From positions 2,745,875 through 2,809,874 of the forward strand of contig NZ_HE978634.1 of assembly GCF_000312045.1 (NCBI RefSeq): a DNA stretch of 64,000 bases. Direction: 5' to 3'. This DNA is from Noviherbaspirillum massiliense JC206 (GTDB lineage: Bacteria; Pseudomonadota; Gammaproteobacteria; Burkholderiales; Burkholderiaceae_D). Shown here one piece after another: positions 55,688 through 64,000 of this stretch. How positions within the stretch are numbered: position 1 is the first letter of the stretch; every line of letters starts with the position of its first letter. The position numbers were made by a program, and so were the translations under genes. The notes below the pieces were generated by a model, which had not been told where the DNA came from, searched no databases, and worked only from the letters and a program-made list of their open reading frames with translations.

Positions 55688-57091
55688 GTGGGAATTTTTA
55701 CGCTTTTTGGAAAGAAGGATGAGCCGGAAGAAAAGCCTTCCGGCAAAAGTTCTTCGCAAGCAAAACGCGACAAAACCCTGCCCGGCAACGATGGCGGTCG
55801 TTCGCAGGCAGGTCAACGCAATATGCACGTCGCCCGCGCTGCGACGGCAAAGAAAATCGATGCCATCGAATCCGAAATGTCCTCGGAATTCGTCCGGGCG
55901 GCCAATACCATTCCCGGCAACACCGTGCCCGGCCCCGCTACTGTCCCGGGGAACCTGCCCCAACCATCGCGCGCCAATGCTTCAGCATCCGCACAGCCCG
56001 GCAGCCCCACGCTGAGCCAGCCCACACTGCCGGTCATGGGCCCCACCACGGAATTCTTGCTGGATGGGGCAACCGCCCTCGGCGATATCGCCGTGCCCGC
56101 ATCGGATGCGACGGCTGTTCTTGAGGAAGCCGCAATTCTGTTTGCCAATGGGCAAACCGCTGTGGTTGAGCAAATGCTGCTGGGAGCGATTCAGGAAGAC
56201 AATCTCGGTGGCGCCACGCTGACGGCATGGTGGATGCTGTTTGACCTGTACCAGATCAGCGGGAAGCAGCAGGAATTCGAAAATCTCTCCATCGAGTACG
56301 TCAGCAAGTTCGAAACTTCACCACCGGCATGGGTCAACGCCAGCGCCGCCAGCGTAAAGAAGGCACCGGCCGGCGCCGTACCGACAGTGGCGTTTTCAGG
56401 CAAACTGGATGCCAGCAGCAGCAAGCTGCTTGAACGCCTGCAGAAGCTGTCCGAAACCAACCGCACCTTGCGTCTCGAATTCAACCGGGTCAGCGAAGTC
56501 GCGCCAGAAGGCTGCAGCCTTTTGCTGGATATGCTGAAGAAGCTGCACAAGTCCGGACATGACCTGATCCTGGTCGGCGCTGCAGAGCTTCTCAACAAGA
56601 TCCGGGCAGTCGTGGAAGTCGGCAGGCGTGATGAAACCGAAGATCCATGGCTGCTGCTGCTGGAAATCCTGCGCCTGTTGAACCGGGAAAAGGAATTCGA
56701 GGAAGCCAGCATCGATTACTGCGTCACGTTTGAAGTTTCTCCGCCGGCCTTTGTCGCGCCGAAAAACAAGGTGACGACGGCAGCCGCGGAAGCGGCGGCA
56801 GCCGACGGCGAAAGCGACCACTTCAAGATGCCTGCAATAATCGAAGGCGCGATCGATCCACTGATCCTGGCAATCGGTGCCTATACCGATCAGCATAATC
56901 CAGCGTTCATCGATTGCTCGCGCCTGAACCGCGTCGATTTCAGCGCAGCAGGAAAATTGCTGACCGGCCTGGCGCCATTCTGCAGCAATGGCAAGACCAT
57001 TGAATTCCATAACGTCAATCATCTGGTTACTGCCCTGTTCAGCATCATCGGATTGAAGGACATCGTCCGCATTTCCCCCCGCAAGAGCTGA
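55688..57091 (+). CDS. Protein with two tandem helical-plus-STAS-like units
   Basis: A 467-residue cytosolic protein of unknown function. Low-complexity N-terminus (about 1-140, Pro/Ser/Ala). Then a duplicated unit: a helical element (178-215, WWMLFDLYQISGKQQEFENL...SPPAW; 319-356, WLLLLEILRLLNREKEFEEA...SPPAF), each followed by a STAS-like domain (about 233-312 and 382-463). The repeat is seen directly from matching EF.E.SI.Y...FE.SPPA.V. STAS domains act in anti-anti-sigma signalling and scaffold formation. Starts with GTG, AGGGA upstream. Confidence 0.8.
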   Translation: MGIFTLFGKKDEPEEKPSGKSSSQAKRDKTLPGNDGGRSQAGQRNMHVARAATAKKIDAIESEMSSEFVRAANTIPGNTVPGPATVPGNLPQPSRANASASAQPGSPTLSQPTLPVMGPTTEFLLDGATALGDIAVPASDATAVLEEAAILFANGQTAVVEQMLLGAIQEDNLGGATLTAWWMLFDLYQISGKQQEFENLSIEYVSKFETSPPAWVNASAASVKKAPAGAVPTVAFSGKLDASSSKLLERLQKLSETNRTLRLEFNRVSEVAPEGCSLLLDMLKKLHKSGHDLILVGAAELLNKIRAVVEVGRRDETEDPWLLLLEILRLLNREKEFEEASIDYCVTFEVSPPAFVAPKNKVTTAAAEAAAADGESDHFKMPAIIEGAIDPLILAIGAYTDQHNPAFIDCSRLNRVDFSAAGKLLTGLAPFCSNGKTIEFHNVNHLVTALFSIIGLKDIVRISPRKS

Positions 57092-57135
57092 TTCCGGCCC
57101 GCGGGAACCTTCCCTGTAAATTCAAGCCTCTTCAC

Positions 57136-57166
57136 AAACCTTCTCCGCTTCCCGCGGCGAAGGTTT
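57136..57166 (+). terminator. Hairpin terminator after the STAS gene
   Basis: AAACCTTCTCCGC / GCGGCGAAGGTTT (13 bp, one mismatch) with a 5-base loop, followed by TCGTTC. It separates the STAS gene from hslV. Confidence 0.5.
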
Positions 57167-57223
57167 TCGTTCATTGCCGCCGTTTTGTCCTTGCGTTGCC
57201 GATTAGCGGCTTCCAGGACGGCA

Positions 57224-57251
57224 CTTGTAATCCGCCATGGCATCCCCAACT
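57224..57251 (+). promoter_or_regulatory. Sigma32-like heat-shock promoter for hslVU
   Basis: CTTGTAA (57224-57230), 13 bp, then CCCCAACT (57244-57251) resemble the RpoH consensus CTTGAAA / CCCCATNT. The ATG of hslV is 54 bp downstream. It fits the presence of rpoH in the same window. Confidence 0.5.
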
Positions 57252-57304
57252 GGACAAAGTTACGCGCACAACAATTTCTGTTTTATCGTTTTCAGAGGCC
57301 AAGC

Positions 57305-57841
57305 ATGGAACAATTTCACGGCACCACCATCCTGACGGTGCGCCGCGGCAATGTCGTCGCATTAGGCGGCGATGGCCAGGTGACCCTGGGCAATGTGGTC
57401 ATGAAAGGCAGCGCCCGCAAGGTACGCAAGCTGTATCAGGGCAAGGTGCTTGCCGGATTCGCGGGCGGAACCGCGGATGCCTTTACCCTGCTCGAACGTT
57501 TTGAAGGCAAGCTGGAAAAGCACCAAGGCCATTTGCTGCGTGCCTCGGTGGAATTGGCCAAGGACTGGCGTACCGACCGCATTCTGCGGCGTCTGGAAGC
57601 CATGCTTTTGGTAGCAGACCGCGAATCGACGCTGATCATCACCGGCAATGGCGATGTGCTGGAACCGGAACTGGGCATTGGCGCAATCGGTTCCGGCGGC
57701 GTGTATGCGCAGTCAGCGGCGAGAGCCCTTTATGAAAATACCGAGATGTCGCCGGCCGAGATCGTGAAGAAATCGCTCACCATTGCTGGAGAGCTATGCA
57801 TCTACACCAATCTGTCGCACATCATTGAAACGCTGGATTAA
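57305..57841 (+). CDS. hslV: ATP-dependent protease peptidase subunit HslV
   Basis: N-terminal-threonine peptidase of the HslUV protease; 178 residues, the family length. Start at the ATG at 57305 gives MEQFHG before the active-site Thr ([10 protein letters not shown]), a short propeptide. [13 protein letters not shown] and [14 protein letters not shown] are family blocks. The open frame to 57185 is a non-coding extension. Followed after 43 bp by hslU. Confidence 0.97.
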   Translation: MEQFHGTTILTVRRGNVVALGGDGQVTLGNVVMKGSARKVRKLYQGKVLAGFAGGTADAFTLLERFEGKLEKHQGHLLRASVELAKDWRTDRILRRLEAMLLVADRESTLIITGNGDVLEPELGIGAIGSGGVYAQSAARALYENTEMSPAEIVKKSLTIAGELCIYTNLSHIIETLD

Positions 57842-57884
57842 CCCGCCCCTGGTTTGCGGGCCACTTGAATAGCAAAGATTCATC

Positions 57885-59216
57885 ATGAACATGACCCCTC
57901 AAGAGATCGTTTCCGAACTCGACAAGCATGTCGTCGGCCAAGGACGCGCGAAACGCGCCGTCGCCATTGCGCTGCGCAACCGCTGGCGGCGGCAGCAGGT
58001 AGCGGAACCGCTGCGTCACGAGATCACGCCCAAGAACATTCTCATGATCGGCCCGACCGGTGTCGGCAAGACCGAAATTGCGCGTCGCCTCGCCAAGCTG
58101 GCCGACGCGCCTTTCATCAAGGTGGAGGCAACCAAATTCACCGAGGTCGGTTATGTCGGGCGTGACGTAGACACGATCATCCGCGACCTGATCGATATCG
58201 GCATCAAGCAGACGCGCGAAGCAGAAATGCGCAAGGTGCGCGCGCGCGCCGAAGACAATGCGGAAGACCGGGTGCTCGACATCCTCGTGCCGCCGCCGCG
58301 CGATTTCGGTTTCGGCACTTCCGCTTCTTCCGACAGCGACTCCAGCACGCGTCAGACCATGCGCAAGCGCTTGCGCGAAGGCGCGTTCGACGAGCGCGAA
58401 ATCGAAGTGGAAGTGGCCGATGCCGTGCCGAGCATGGAAATCATGGCCCCGCCCGGCATGGAAGAAATGACGGAACAGATCAAGTCGATGTTTTCCGGCC
58501 TGGGCAGCGGCCGCAAGAAGATGCGCAAGCTCAAGATCAAGGAAGCGATGAAGCTCCTGGTCGAGGAAGAAGCGGCGAAGCTGGTCAACGAAGACGAGCT
58601 GAAGCAGAAGGCGATCGCCAACGTCGAACAGAACGGCATCGTGTTCCTGGACGAGATCGACAAGATCGCCACCCGCTCGGAAGTCGGCGGCGCCGATGTC
58701 TCGCGTGCCGGCGTGCAGCGCGACCTGCTGCCTCTGGTGGAAGGCACGACCGTCAACACCAAGTACGGCATGATCAAGACCGATCACATCCTGTTCATCG
58801 CATCGGGCGCCTTTCACTTGTCCAAGCCTTCGGACCTGATTCCGGAATTGCAGGGTCGCTTCCCGATCCGGGTCGAACTGGAATCGCTGTCGATCGCCGA
58901 TTTCGAGCGCATCCTGACCGGCACCGATGCCTGCCTGACCAAGCAGTATGAAGCCCTGCTGTCGACGGAAGGCGTGCGGGTTGAATTCACCGCGGACGGC
59001 ATCCGGCGCATTGCGGAAATCGCCTTCTCCGTGAATGAGAAAACAGAAAACATCGGCGCGCGCCGCCTGTACACAGTGATGGAAAAGCTGCTGGAAGAAA
59101 TGTCGTTCTCGGCCACCGAGAAGGCAGGCCGGACGGTAAGCGTGGATGCGGCCTACGTGGATGAAAAGCTGGGCGCACTCTCCGTCAACGAAGACTTGTC
59201 GCGTTACGTGTTGTGA
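57885..59216 (+). CDS. hslU: ATP-dependent protease ATPase subunit HslU
   Basis: AAA+ unfoldase of HslUV; 443 residues. Walker [15 protein letters not shown] (about 57-70), Walker [13 protein letters not shown] (about 249-260), and the C-terminal tail LSRYVL that docks into HslV. A large I-domain (about 110-230) is present. Operon with hslV behind a sigma32-like promoter. Confidence 0.98.
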   Translation: MNMTPQEIVSELDKHVVGQGRAKRAVAIALRNRWRRQQVAEPLRHEITPKNILMIGPTGVGKTEIARRLAKLADAPFIKVEATKFTEVGYVGRDVDTIIRDLIDIGIKQTREAEMRKVRARAEDNAEDRVLDILVPPPRDFGFGTSASSDSDSSTRQTMRKRLREGAFDEREIEVEVADAVPSMEIMAPPGMEEMTEQIKSMFSGLGSGRKKMRKLKIKEAMKLLVEEEAAKLVNEDELKQKAIANVEQNGIVFLDEIDKIATRSEVGGADVSRAGVQRDLLPLVEGTTVNTKYGMIKTDHILFIASGAFHLSKPSDLIPELQGRFPIRVELESLSIADFERILTGTDACLTKQYEALLSTEGVRVEFTADGIRRIAEIAFSVNEKTENIGARRLYTVMEKLLEEMSFSATEKAGRTVSVDAAYVDEKLGALSVNEDLSRYVL

Positions 59217-59221
59217 TCAAC

Positions 59222-59245
59222 AGCGCAGGCCAACGTGCCTGCGCT
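59222..59245 (+). terminator. Hairpin after hslU
   Basis: AGCGCAGGC / GCCTGCGCT, 9-bp perfect stem with a 6-base loop, followed by CCTTTCT. Likely weak terminator, just ahead of a small basic protein gene. Confidence 0.5.
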
Positions 59246-59267
59246 CCTTTCTGATTCCACCAGCATC

Positions 59268-59468
59268 ATGGCAAACAAGGCGCTTGCCAAACGGCAGAAG
59301 ATGACCATCCGGGTCGAACCGTCCCAGAAGGCGTTGAAGCCGCGCAACCCAATTGCACTCGCTGCAAAACAACGCGTTGCCGGCAGCCATCAGAAATCCG
59401 TTTCCGCCCAGCGGCAGATGGAAAAGCGCGCGCTGAAAAAGGCGGTCAACGAACCGGAAGACAAATAA
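59268..59468 (+). CDS. Small basic protein, 66 residues
   Basis: A short Lys/Arg/Ala-rich protein starting MANKALAKRQKMTIRVEPSQ at 59268 and ending NEPEDK. It contains only one proline-rich stretch (LKPRNP) and no hydrophobic helix. Strongly positive charge suggests nucleic-acid contact, which is an inference. No recognised family. It is convergent with gspC. Confidence 0.6.
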   Translation: MANKALAKRQKMTIRVEPSQKALKPRNPIALAAKQRVAGSHQKSVSAQRQMEKRALKKAVNEPEDK

Positions 59469-59520
59469 AGGCGACAGGCCGCCTGAGTGTGCCGCCTGCC
59501 GCCTACCTCATTGTCTGCCC

Positions 59521-60417
59521 TTACTGTGGCGCCGAAGCAGCGCTGCCATGGGATTGACGCAAGGCGGGATTGGCAGCCGGGTTGGTGTTGGTCGTACCCG
59601 CAGGTGCGGCCGGAGTTCCTGAAGAAGCACCGGTGCCGGTCGCTCCTGTCTGTGCTGCTACCGAACCCGGATTGACCACCATCGAGGGCGGCGCGGTTGT
59701 ACCGGGGGTTGCAGGCATGGCGGCGGGAGCAGCCGGAGAAACGGATGACTGCGCGGATGACTGGGGCAATGCTTGTTGTACCGGCGGTGCCGCCGTCGGG
59801 GCGGCGCCAGGCTGTTGCGTTCCCGGCAGGGAAGGAACACCCGGTGCGGCCGAAGACGGGGCTTGCGCAGCGGGAGCGGCCGGTGCAGCTGCCGCCGGCA
59901 TCTGGGGCGCGAGTACACCCGACGGACGAGCCTGAGCGGCAGCACCTGGTGCTGCGGACGCCGGGGATGATGCGGGCGCCGAAAGCGGCGAATTGCTCGC
60001 CAGATTCACTTGCGCCTTTGCGCTTTCCGGCAATTCCACCCGCTTGCTGGCACCACCATCCGACAGCAGTACGTAATCCTTGTGCACTTCCTTGACGATC
60101 ACACCCGGCACCACTTCCCTGCCCGCTCTCACCGCCTGCGCTGGCTTGCCGTCGGCGCTGAGAATCGCCACACTTTCACTTGCAGTGCCGGACATGATGA
60201 TGCCGCGCAACTGATAATTGGTCGCGACATCGGCCTTGCCGGCGCGTCCTCCAAACAGGGAGGACGCCGAATCCACGTTGACTTCAGCATTCGCCACGCG
60301 CGGCGGCGCGGCCACCGGGCGCAAGGGCGGCTTGAACAATTGCAGCCCCCAGTACGCGAGCGACGCGCACAGGGCCAGGAACAGAACAAAACTCGCAACC
60401 AGGGGCAAGCGTTTCAT
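59521..60417 (-). CDS. gspC: Type II secretion GspC-like protein with long Pro/Ala tail
   Basis: A 298-residue inner-membrane protein linking the T2SS platform to the secretin. Membrane helix near residues 7-28, a homology region (about 55-135) with YQLRGIIMSGTASESVAILS and the DYVLLSDGGASKRVEL end. Residues about 140-298 are low-complexity Pro/Ala/Ser/Gly. No PDZ domain is visible, although many GspC proteins have one. Last gene of the run gspD-E-F-C; no gspG follows. A structured repeat separates it from gspF. Confidence 0.82.
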   Translation of the reverse strand: MKRLPLVASFVLFLALCASLAYWGLQLFKPPLRPVAAPPRVANAEVNVDSASSLFGGRAGKADVATNYQLRGIIMSGTASESVAILSADGKPAQAVRAGREVVPGVIVKEVHKDYVLLSDGGASKRVELPESAKAQVNLASNSPLSAPASSPASAAPGAAAQARPSGVLAPQMPAAAAPAAPAAQAPSSAAPGVPSLPGTQQPGAAPTAAPPVQQALPQSSAQSSVSPAAPAAMPATPGTTAPPSMVVNPGSVAAQTGATGTGASSGTPAAPAGTTNTNPAANPALRQSHGSAASAPQ

Positions 60418-60431
60418 TGGTTCTTGTCCTC

Positions 60432-60698
60432 GAGGGTGTTATGAAGCAGGTAGGGGGCCGCGCAGCCCCGCGAACTGGTCGAATGCAAGGCGCGCCGACG
60501 CGTCGTAGCGGTGCTACGGCAAGGAGCCGCAACGCTGCAGGCGGCCCGTTCCCGGGGCTGCCCGCAGGGTTCATGCGAGAAGGGCGCCCCGCGGTGTCGC
60601 GTGCCGCTTGCAGTGCCCGCACTGCGGCGCATCCCGCTCCTGGCGGATGCATCCCTTCTCGCATGAACGCGACCCCCTGCCTGCTTCATAACACCCTC
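60432..60698. repeat. Three-armed inverted-repeat element between gspF and gspC
   Basis: A 267-bp element. Outer 31-bp inverted repeats (60432-60462 and 60668-60698) with two mismatches include GTTATGAAGCAGG / CCTGCTTCATAAC. Arm A is 60462-60561: GCAGCCCCG / CGGGGCTGC at its base and CGTAGC-GGT-GCTACG at its tip. Arm B is 60569-60668: a 16-bp perfect repeat (60569-60584, 60653-60668) and GCAGTGC-CC-GCACTGC at its tip. The arms abut each other and the outer stem, giving a three-way junction. The right end touches the gspF stop codon. Confidence 0.85.
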
Positions 60699-61918
60699 TA
60701 CCGTACCAGCTGATTGATTTCAATGATCGGCATGAGCACCGCCAGCACGATCAGCAACACCACCACCCCCATGACCAGGATCAGCGCCGGCTCAAGCAGG
60801 CCGGCGATCGTCATCGCGCGCCGCTCCAGATCCTGTTCCTGCGCATTCGACGCGCGCTCCAGCATCGCCGGCAATTCCCCGGTCACTTCGCCGGCGCGTA
60901 TCATGTGGATCAGCATTGGCGGAAAATGCTTGTGAGCCGACAGGGCGCGGGCCAGCCCCACGCCTTCGCGCACGCTGTTGGTCGCGTCTTCCACCTGCTC
61001 GCGCATGGCAACGTTCGACAAGGTGTCACGGCTGGTCTGCAGCGCACGCAGGATGGGCACGCCAGAGCCGGTTGTGATCGCCAGCGTGCTGGCAAAGCGC
61101 GAGGTATTCAGGCTGCGCTCGAACTTCCCATATAGCGGCGCGGTCAGCAGCCAGCTGTGCCAGCGGTACTTGATCTCGGGATTTTTCAGCGCCCTGTTCC
61201 ATGCGAAAAACACGCCCGTCAGGATGATCAGGACGATCCAGCCATAGCTGCGCACGAAGTCCGAAATGGCCAGCATGATTACCGTCAGCAAAGGCAGTTT
61301 CTGCTTGGTATTGGCGAACACCGACACGATCTGCGGGACAACATAGGCCAGCAGGAAGATCACGATCGCAAATGCCACCACCGTCACGATGGCCGGATAA
61401 GTAAAGGCAAGCCGAACCTTTTGCACCAGCGAATTGCGCCGCTCGATATAGTCGGCCAGGCGCGACAGCACCCGGGCCAGCTGGCCGATCTGTTCGCCGG
61501 ACGTAACCAGCGCCCGGTAAATGTCGGCGAAGTCTCGCGGATGGCGCGCCAGCGCATCCGACAGCGAGGAGCCGCCCATGACTTCCGCGCGGATCGATGC
61601 AATCAGGTCACGTACGTAAGGCCGCTCGGCCTGTTCCAGCAAGGCGGAAAACGCTTGTTCCAGCGGCAGGCTGGCTTCCAGCAGGCTGGCCAGCTGGCGT
61701 GTGAACAGGGCCAGCTCGGTGGTCGACAGACGGTCGCCGAAGGCACGCCTGCGCGCCTGGCCGAGTTCGTCGACCTGGGCGGCAATCGCTTCCACCGTGA
61801 TCGGCACCAGGCCCTGCGTACGCAAGTCGGAGCGCGCGGCGCGCGCATTGTCGGCATTGACGACACCTTTCCGGGTGGCGCCAACGGCATCAACGGCTTC
61901 GTAGCGGAATGCTGGCAC
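60698..61918 (-). CDS. gspF: Type II secretion inner-membrane protein GspF
   Basis: Polytopic platform protein of the T2SS; 406 residues. Starts MPAFRYEAVDAVGATRKGVV. It shows the two T2SSF domains, with helices near residues 170-190, 220-240 and 375-400, and the conserved TRQLASLLEASLPLEQAF block. Its stop codon overlaps the structured repeat by one base. Order gspE, gspF, repeat, gspC. Confidence 0.96.
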   Translation of the reverse strand: MPAFRYEAVDAVGATRKGVVNADNARAARSDLRTQGLVPITVEAIAAQVDELGQARRRAFGDRLSTTELALFTRQLASLLEASLPLEQAFSALLEQAERPYVRDLIASIRAEVMGGSSLSDALARHPRDFADIYRALVTSGEQIGQLARVLSRLADYIERRNSLVQKVRLAFTYPAIVTVVAFAIVIFLLAYVVPQIVSVFANTKQKLPLLTVIMLAISDFVRSYGWIVLIILTGVFFAWNRALKNPEIKYRWHSWLLTAPLYGKFERSLNTSRFASTLAITTGSGVPILRALQTSRDTLSNVAMREQVEDATNSVREGVGLARALSAHKHFPPMLIHMIRAGEVTGELPAMLERASNAQEQDLERRAMTIAGLLEPALILVMGVVVLLIVLAVLMPIIEINQLVR

Positions 61919-61926
61919 GGCGCTTC

Positions 61927-63366
61927 CTAGTCTTTAGTCACGCGCAGCAGTTCTTCCTGCGTGGTAACACCCGCAGCCAGCCAGCGCTCGCCGTCTTCAC
62001 GCATGGTGCGCATGCCGTTGCGCTGCGCAGTAGTACGGATCTCGGCTTCGGGCGCCCGGTCATGGATCTGGGAGCGGATTTGATCGGTGGTGGTCAGCAG
62101 TTCGTACACCCCGACCCGCCCCTGATAGCCGGTATGGCCACACTTGTCGCAGCCGACCGCATGCCAGCGCTGGCCGTCGTTACGCTTGCACACCGGGCAG
62201 AGCTTGCGCACCAGACGTTGCGCCACCACGCCAAGCAGCGAGGACGACAACAGGAAAGGTTCAATGCCCATGTCGAGCAGGCGGGTGACCGCCGACGCCG
62301 AATCATTGGTATGCAGAGTGGCCAGCACCAGGTGACCGGTCAGCGAAGCCTGGACCGCGATCTGCGCGGTTTCCAGGTCGCGGATCTCGCCGATCATGAT
62401 GATGTCCGGGTCCTGGCGCAGGATTGCGCGCAGTGCCTTGCCGAAGGTCATGTCGATGCGCGAATTGACCTGGGTCTGTCCCACGCCCTGCAGTTCGTAT
62501 TCGATCGGGTCCTCCACCGTCAGGATATTGGTGGTGGGCGCATTCAGCTGCGACAGCGCCGCATACAGCGTGGTGGTCTTGCCGGAACCGGTCGGCCCGG
62601 TGACCAGCACGATGCCATGCGGCTGGCTGATCAGGTGATCGAATTCGCGCCGCACCTCTTCACTCATTCCAAGGTGCTGCAGATCGAGCCGGCCGGCTTC
62701 CTTGTCGAGCAGACGCAATACTGCGCGCTCGCCATGCCCGGTCGGCAGGGTGGAAACGCGCACGTCGACTGGCTTGCCGCCCACGCGCAAGGTGATGCGG
62801 CCGTCCTGCGGCAGGCGCTTCTCGGCGATGTCGAGCTGCGCCATGATCTTGATCCGCGAAATCAGCGAAGCATGGATCGCCTTCTTCGGCCGCACGATGT
62901 CGCGCAGGTTGCCGTCGACGCGAAAGCGCACCACCGATACCTGTTCGAAGGGTTCGATATGGATGTCGGATGCTTCCTCGCGCAGTGCCTGGGTCAGCAG
63001 TGCATTGATCATGCGGATCACCGGTGCATCGTCGGCCGACTCCAGCAAGTCTTCGACCGCCGGCATGTCGTTCATCAGCTTGGTGAGGTCGAGGTCGGAT
63101 TCGAATTCATCGACCACTTGCGCCGCATCGCCGCCGGAGCCGGCATAGGCTTGGGCAATCGCCGCTTCAAGCTCTTCGCGCGGCATCGGTTTCAGTTTTA
63201 CCCGGCCGAAGCGGCGGCTTACTTCCGCGATGGCCGTGGGTGCGGTGGCGTCGGATACCCAGACCTCCACCGCATTGTTGGCCGCCTCGCTGCGCCGCGC
63301 CAGCAGCGCGAAATCGCGCGCAAAGGCGTAAGGCAGGAGGCGGGCGTCGTTTACTACTGTACTCAT
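61927..63366 (-). CDS. gspE: Type II secretion ATPase GspE
   Basis: Cytoplasmic motor ATPase; 479 residues. Walker A GPTGSGKTTTLYAAL, Asp box TVEDPIEYEL, Walker B IIMIGEIRDLETA, and the zinc site CPVCKRN...CDKCGHTGY that marks GspE. It starts 3 bp past the gspD stop and runs into gspF 8 bp on. Confidence 0.97.
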   Translation of the reverse strand: MSTVVNDARLLPYAFARDFALLARRSEAANNAVEVWVSDATAPTAIAEVSRRFGRVKLKPMPREELEAAIAQAYAGSGGDAAQVVDEFESDLDLTKLMNDMPAVEDLLESADDAPVIRMINALLTQALREEASDIHIEPFEQVSVVRFRVDGNLRDIVRPKKAIHASLISRIKIMAQLDIAEKRLPQDGRITLRVGGKPVDVRVSTLPTGHGERAVLRLLDKEAGRLDLQHLGMSEEVRREFDHLISQPHGIVLVTGPTGSGKTTTLYAALSQLNAPTTNILTVEDPIEYELQGVGQTQVNSRIDMTFGKALRAILRQDPDIIMIGEIRDLETAQIAVQASLTGHLVLATLHTNDSASAVTRLLDMGIEPFLLSSSLLGVVAQRLVRKLCPVCKRNDGQRWHAVGCDKCGHTGYQGRVGVYELLTTTDQIRSQIHDRAPEAEIRTTAQRNGMRTMREDGERWLAAGVTTQEELLRVTKD

Positions 63367-63368
63367 GG

Positions 63369-64000
63369 TTATCTGCTTTGCTTCAATTCCGGATTCGTTT
63401 CCGGCGCAGCTGGCGCCGGGACCTGTTCGGGCGGAGATTCTGGTCCGGGCACGGTCGGCGTGTTTTCGGGGCCGATGATTTTCAGTACCTTGCCGCCCAT
63501 GGGACGGCCGTCCTGCAGCGGCGGCAGCACTGGCGCAGTCTCATCCGAGAACAGCACATTGTGCTTCGGCTGGCTTTCGATTTCCACACCGCGGATATAG
63601 TCGTAGCGGTCAGCCACGACATCCATGCTCTGTTCATTAGTCCGAATGACGGTTGGCCGCAGGAAAACCATCAGATTGGTCTTCGTATGGTTGCGCGTCC
63701 GGTACTTGAACAGATTGCCAAGTACGGGAATGTCGCCGAGCCCCGGCACCTGTTCGGTGGTCGAGGTGTCGTTGTCTTCAATCAGGCCGCCCAACACAAT
63801 GATTTGACCATCGTCAACCAAAACGTTCGATTCGATCGAACGCTTGTTGGTAATTATTCCCGCGGCATTCGTGGTATCACGGATGCTGGACGTTTCCTGA
63901 TAAATGTTGAGCTTGATCGTGCCGCCCTCGGACACCTGCGGCCGCACGCGCAAGGACAGGCCGATATCCCTGCGCTCGATCGTCTGAAATGGATTGGTGC
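63369..64000 (-). CDS. gspD: Type II secretion secretin GspD, C-terminal part
   Basis: Outer-membrane secretin, last 210 residues; the gene continues beyond the right edge. Visible: PNPFQTIERRDIGLSLRVRP at the window edge, VSEGGTIKLNIYQETSSI, VLDDGQIIVLGGLIED-type VDDGQIIVLGGLIEDN and GLGDIPVLGNLFKYR, all secretin C-terminal blocks. A Pro/Glu tail ends the protein. First of gspD-E-F-C. Confidence 0.95.
   Translation of the reverse strand, partial: TNPFQTIERRDIGLSLRVRPQVSEGGTIKLNIYQETSSIRDTTNAAGIITNKRSIESNVLVDDGQIIVLGGLIEDNDTSTTEQVPGLGDIPVLGNLFKYRTRNHTKTNLMVFLRPTVIRTNEQSMDVVADRYDYIRGVEIESQPKHNVLFSDETAPVLPPLQDGRPMGGKVLKIIGPENTPTVPGPESPPEQVPAPAAPETNPELKQSR

Noticed and set aside
61909-63600. 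Plus-strand open frame of 563 codons
   Set aside because: Antisense to gspE and part of gspD.

Overview
The window is chromosomal DNA of a betaproteobacterium, most likely a member of Burkholderiales close to Oxalobacteraceae (Herbaspirillum/Noviherbaspirillum type). The inference rests on dense GC-rich coding, the ctaC-ctaD-ctaG-ctaE cytochrome oxidase layout with its small assembly proteins, PhaM, an SAH riboswitch in front of ahcY, DksA with a degenerate zinc finger, and the gspD-E-F-C order. No phage, IS element, CRISPR array, rRNA or tRNA gene was recognised. Nearly everything looks like core genome; the unusual content is in regulatory leaders, one structured repeat and a few unassigned proteins.

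Layout. 1-7.5 kb: rsmD (cut by the window edge) and a pair of M16 peptidases on the minus strand, divergent from ftsY-ftsE-ftsX and rpoH, with a perfect CIRCE element in front of rpoH. 7.5-16.5 kb: an aa3-type cytochrome c oxidase locus, reading ctaC, ctaD, a 35-residue small protein, ctaG, DUF2970, ctaE, then SURF1, a Sco-like membrane protein, ctaA, ctaB and Sco. 17-24 kb: a BioC-like methyltransferase, a ComF-type protein, trmL, a PCu(A)C copper chaperone, an asparaginase with rfaE2, an orphan di-iron ferritin-like protein, and a PilT-like ATPase with an atypical P-loop preceded by a hidden 51-residue membrane protein. 24-28.5 kb: PhaM, two tandem DUF3108 proteins, queC and a DUF72 protein.

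28.6-35.7 kb: aromatic amino acid catabolism, with a fused indolepyruvate ferredoxin oxidoreductase, phhA and hppD, divergent from an Lrp/AsnC regulator across a gap holding two palindromes about 30 bp apart. 36-41.5 kb: a periplasmic binding protein, cca, a GST and slt. 41.6-47.3 kb: a one-carbon/methyl-cycle cluster of 5-formyl-THF cyclo-ligase, metF, a small membrane protein, ahcY with its SAH riboswitch, an M14 peptidase and metK. The metK leader can fold so that its ribosome-binding site is hidden.

47.4-59.5 kb: two lipid A-type acyltransferases, dapF-DUF484-xerC, an RlmI-type methyltransferase, a COG0523 GTPase, a DksA with a long Lys/Ala-rich N-terminal extension, a protein with two tandem helical-plus-STAS-like units, hslVU behind a sigma32-like promoter, and a small basic protein. 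59.5-64 kb: type II secretion genes gspD (cut by the window end), gspE, gspF and gspC. A 267-bp three-armed inverted-repeat element exactly fills the gspF-gspC gap, and the operon stops after gspC.

The strongest leads for something undescribed are the three-armed element at 60432-60698, the SD-occluding metK leader at 47277-47365, the tandem STAS-like protein at 55688-57091, and the PilT-like ATPase with its mini membrane protein at 22672-24029.
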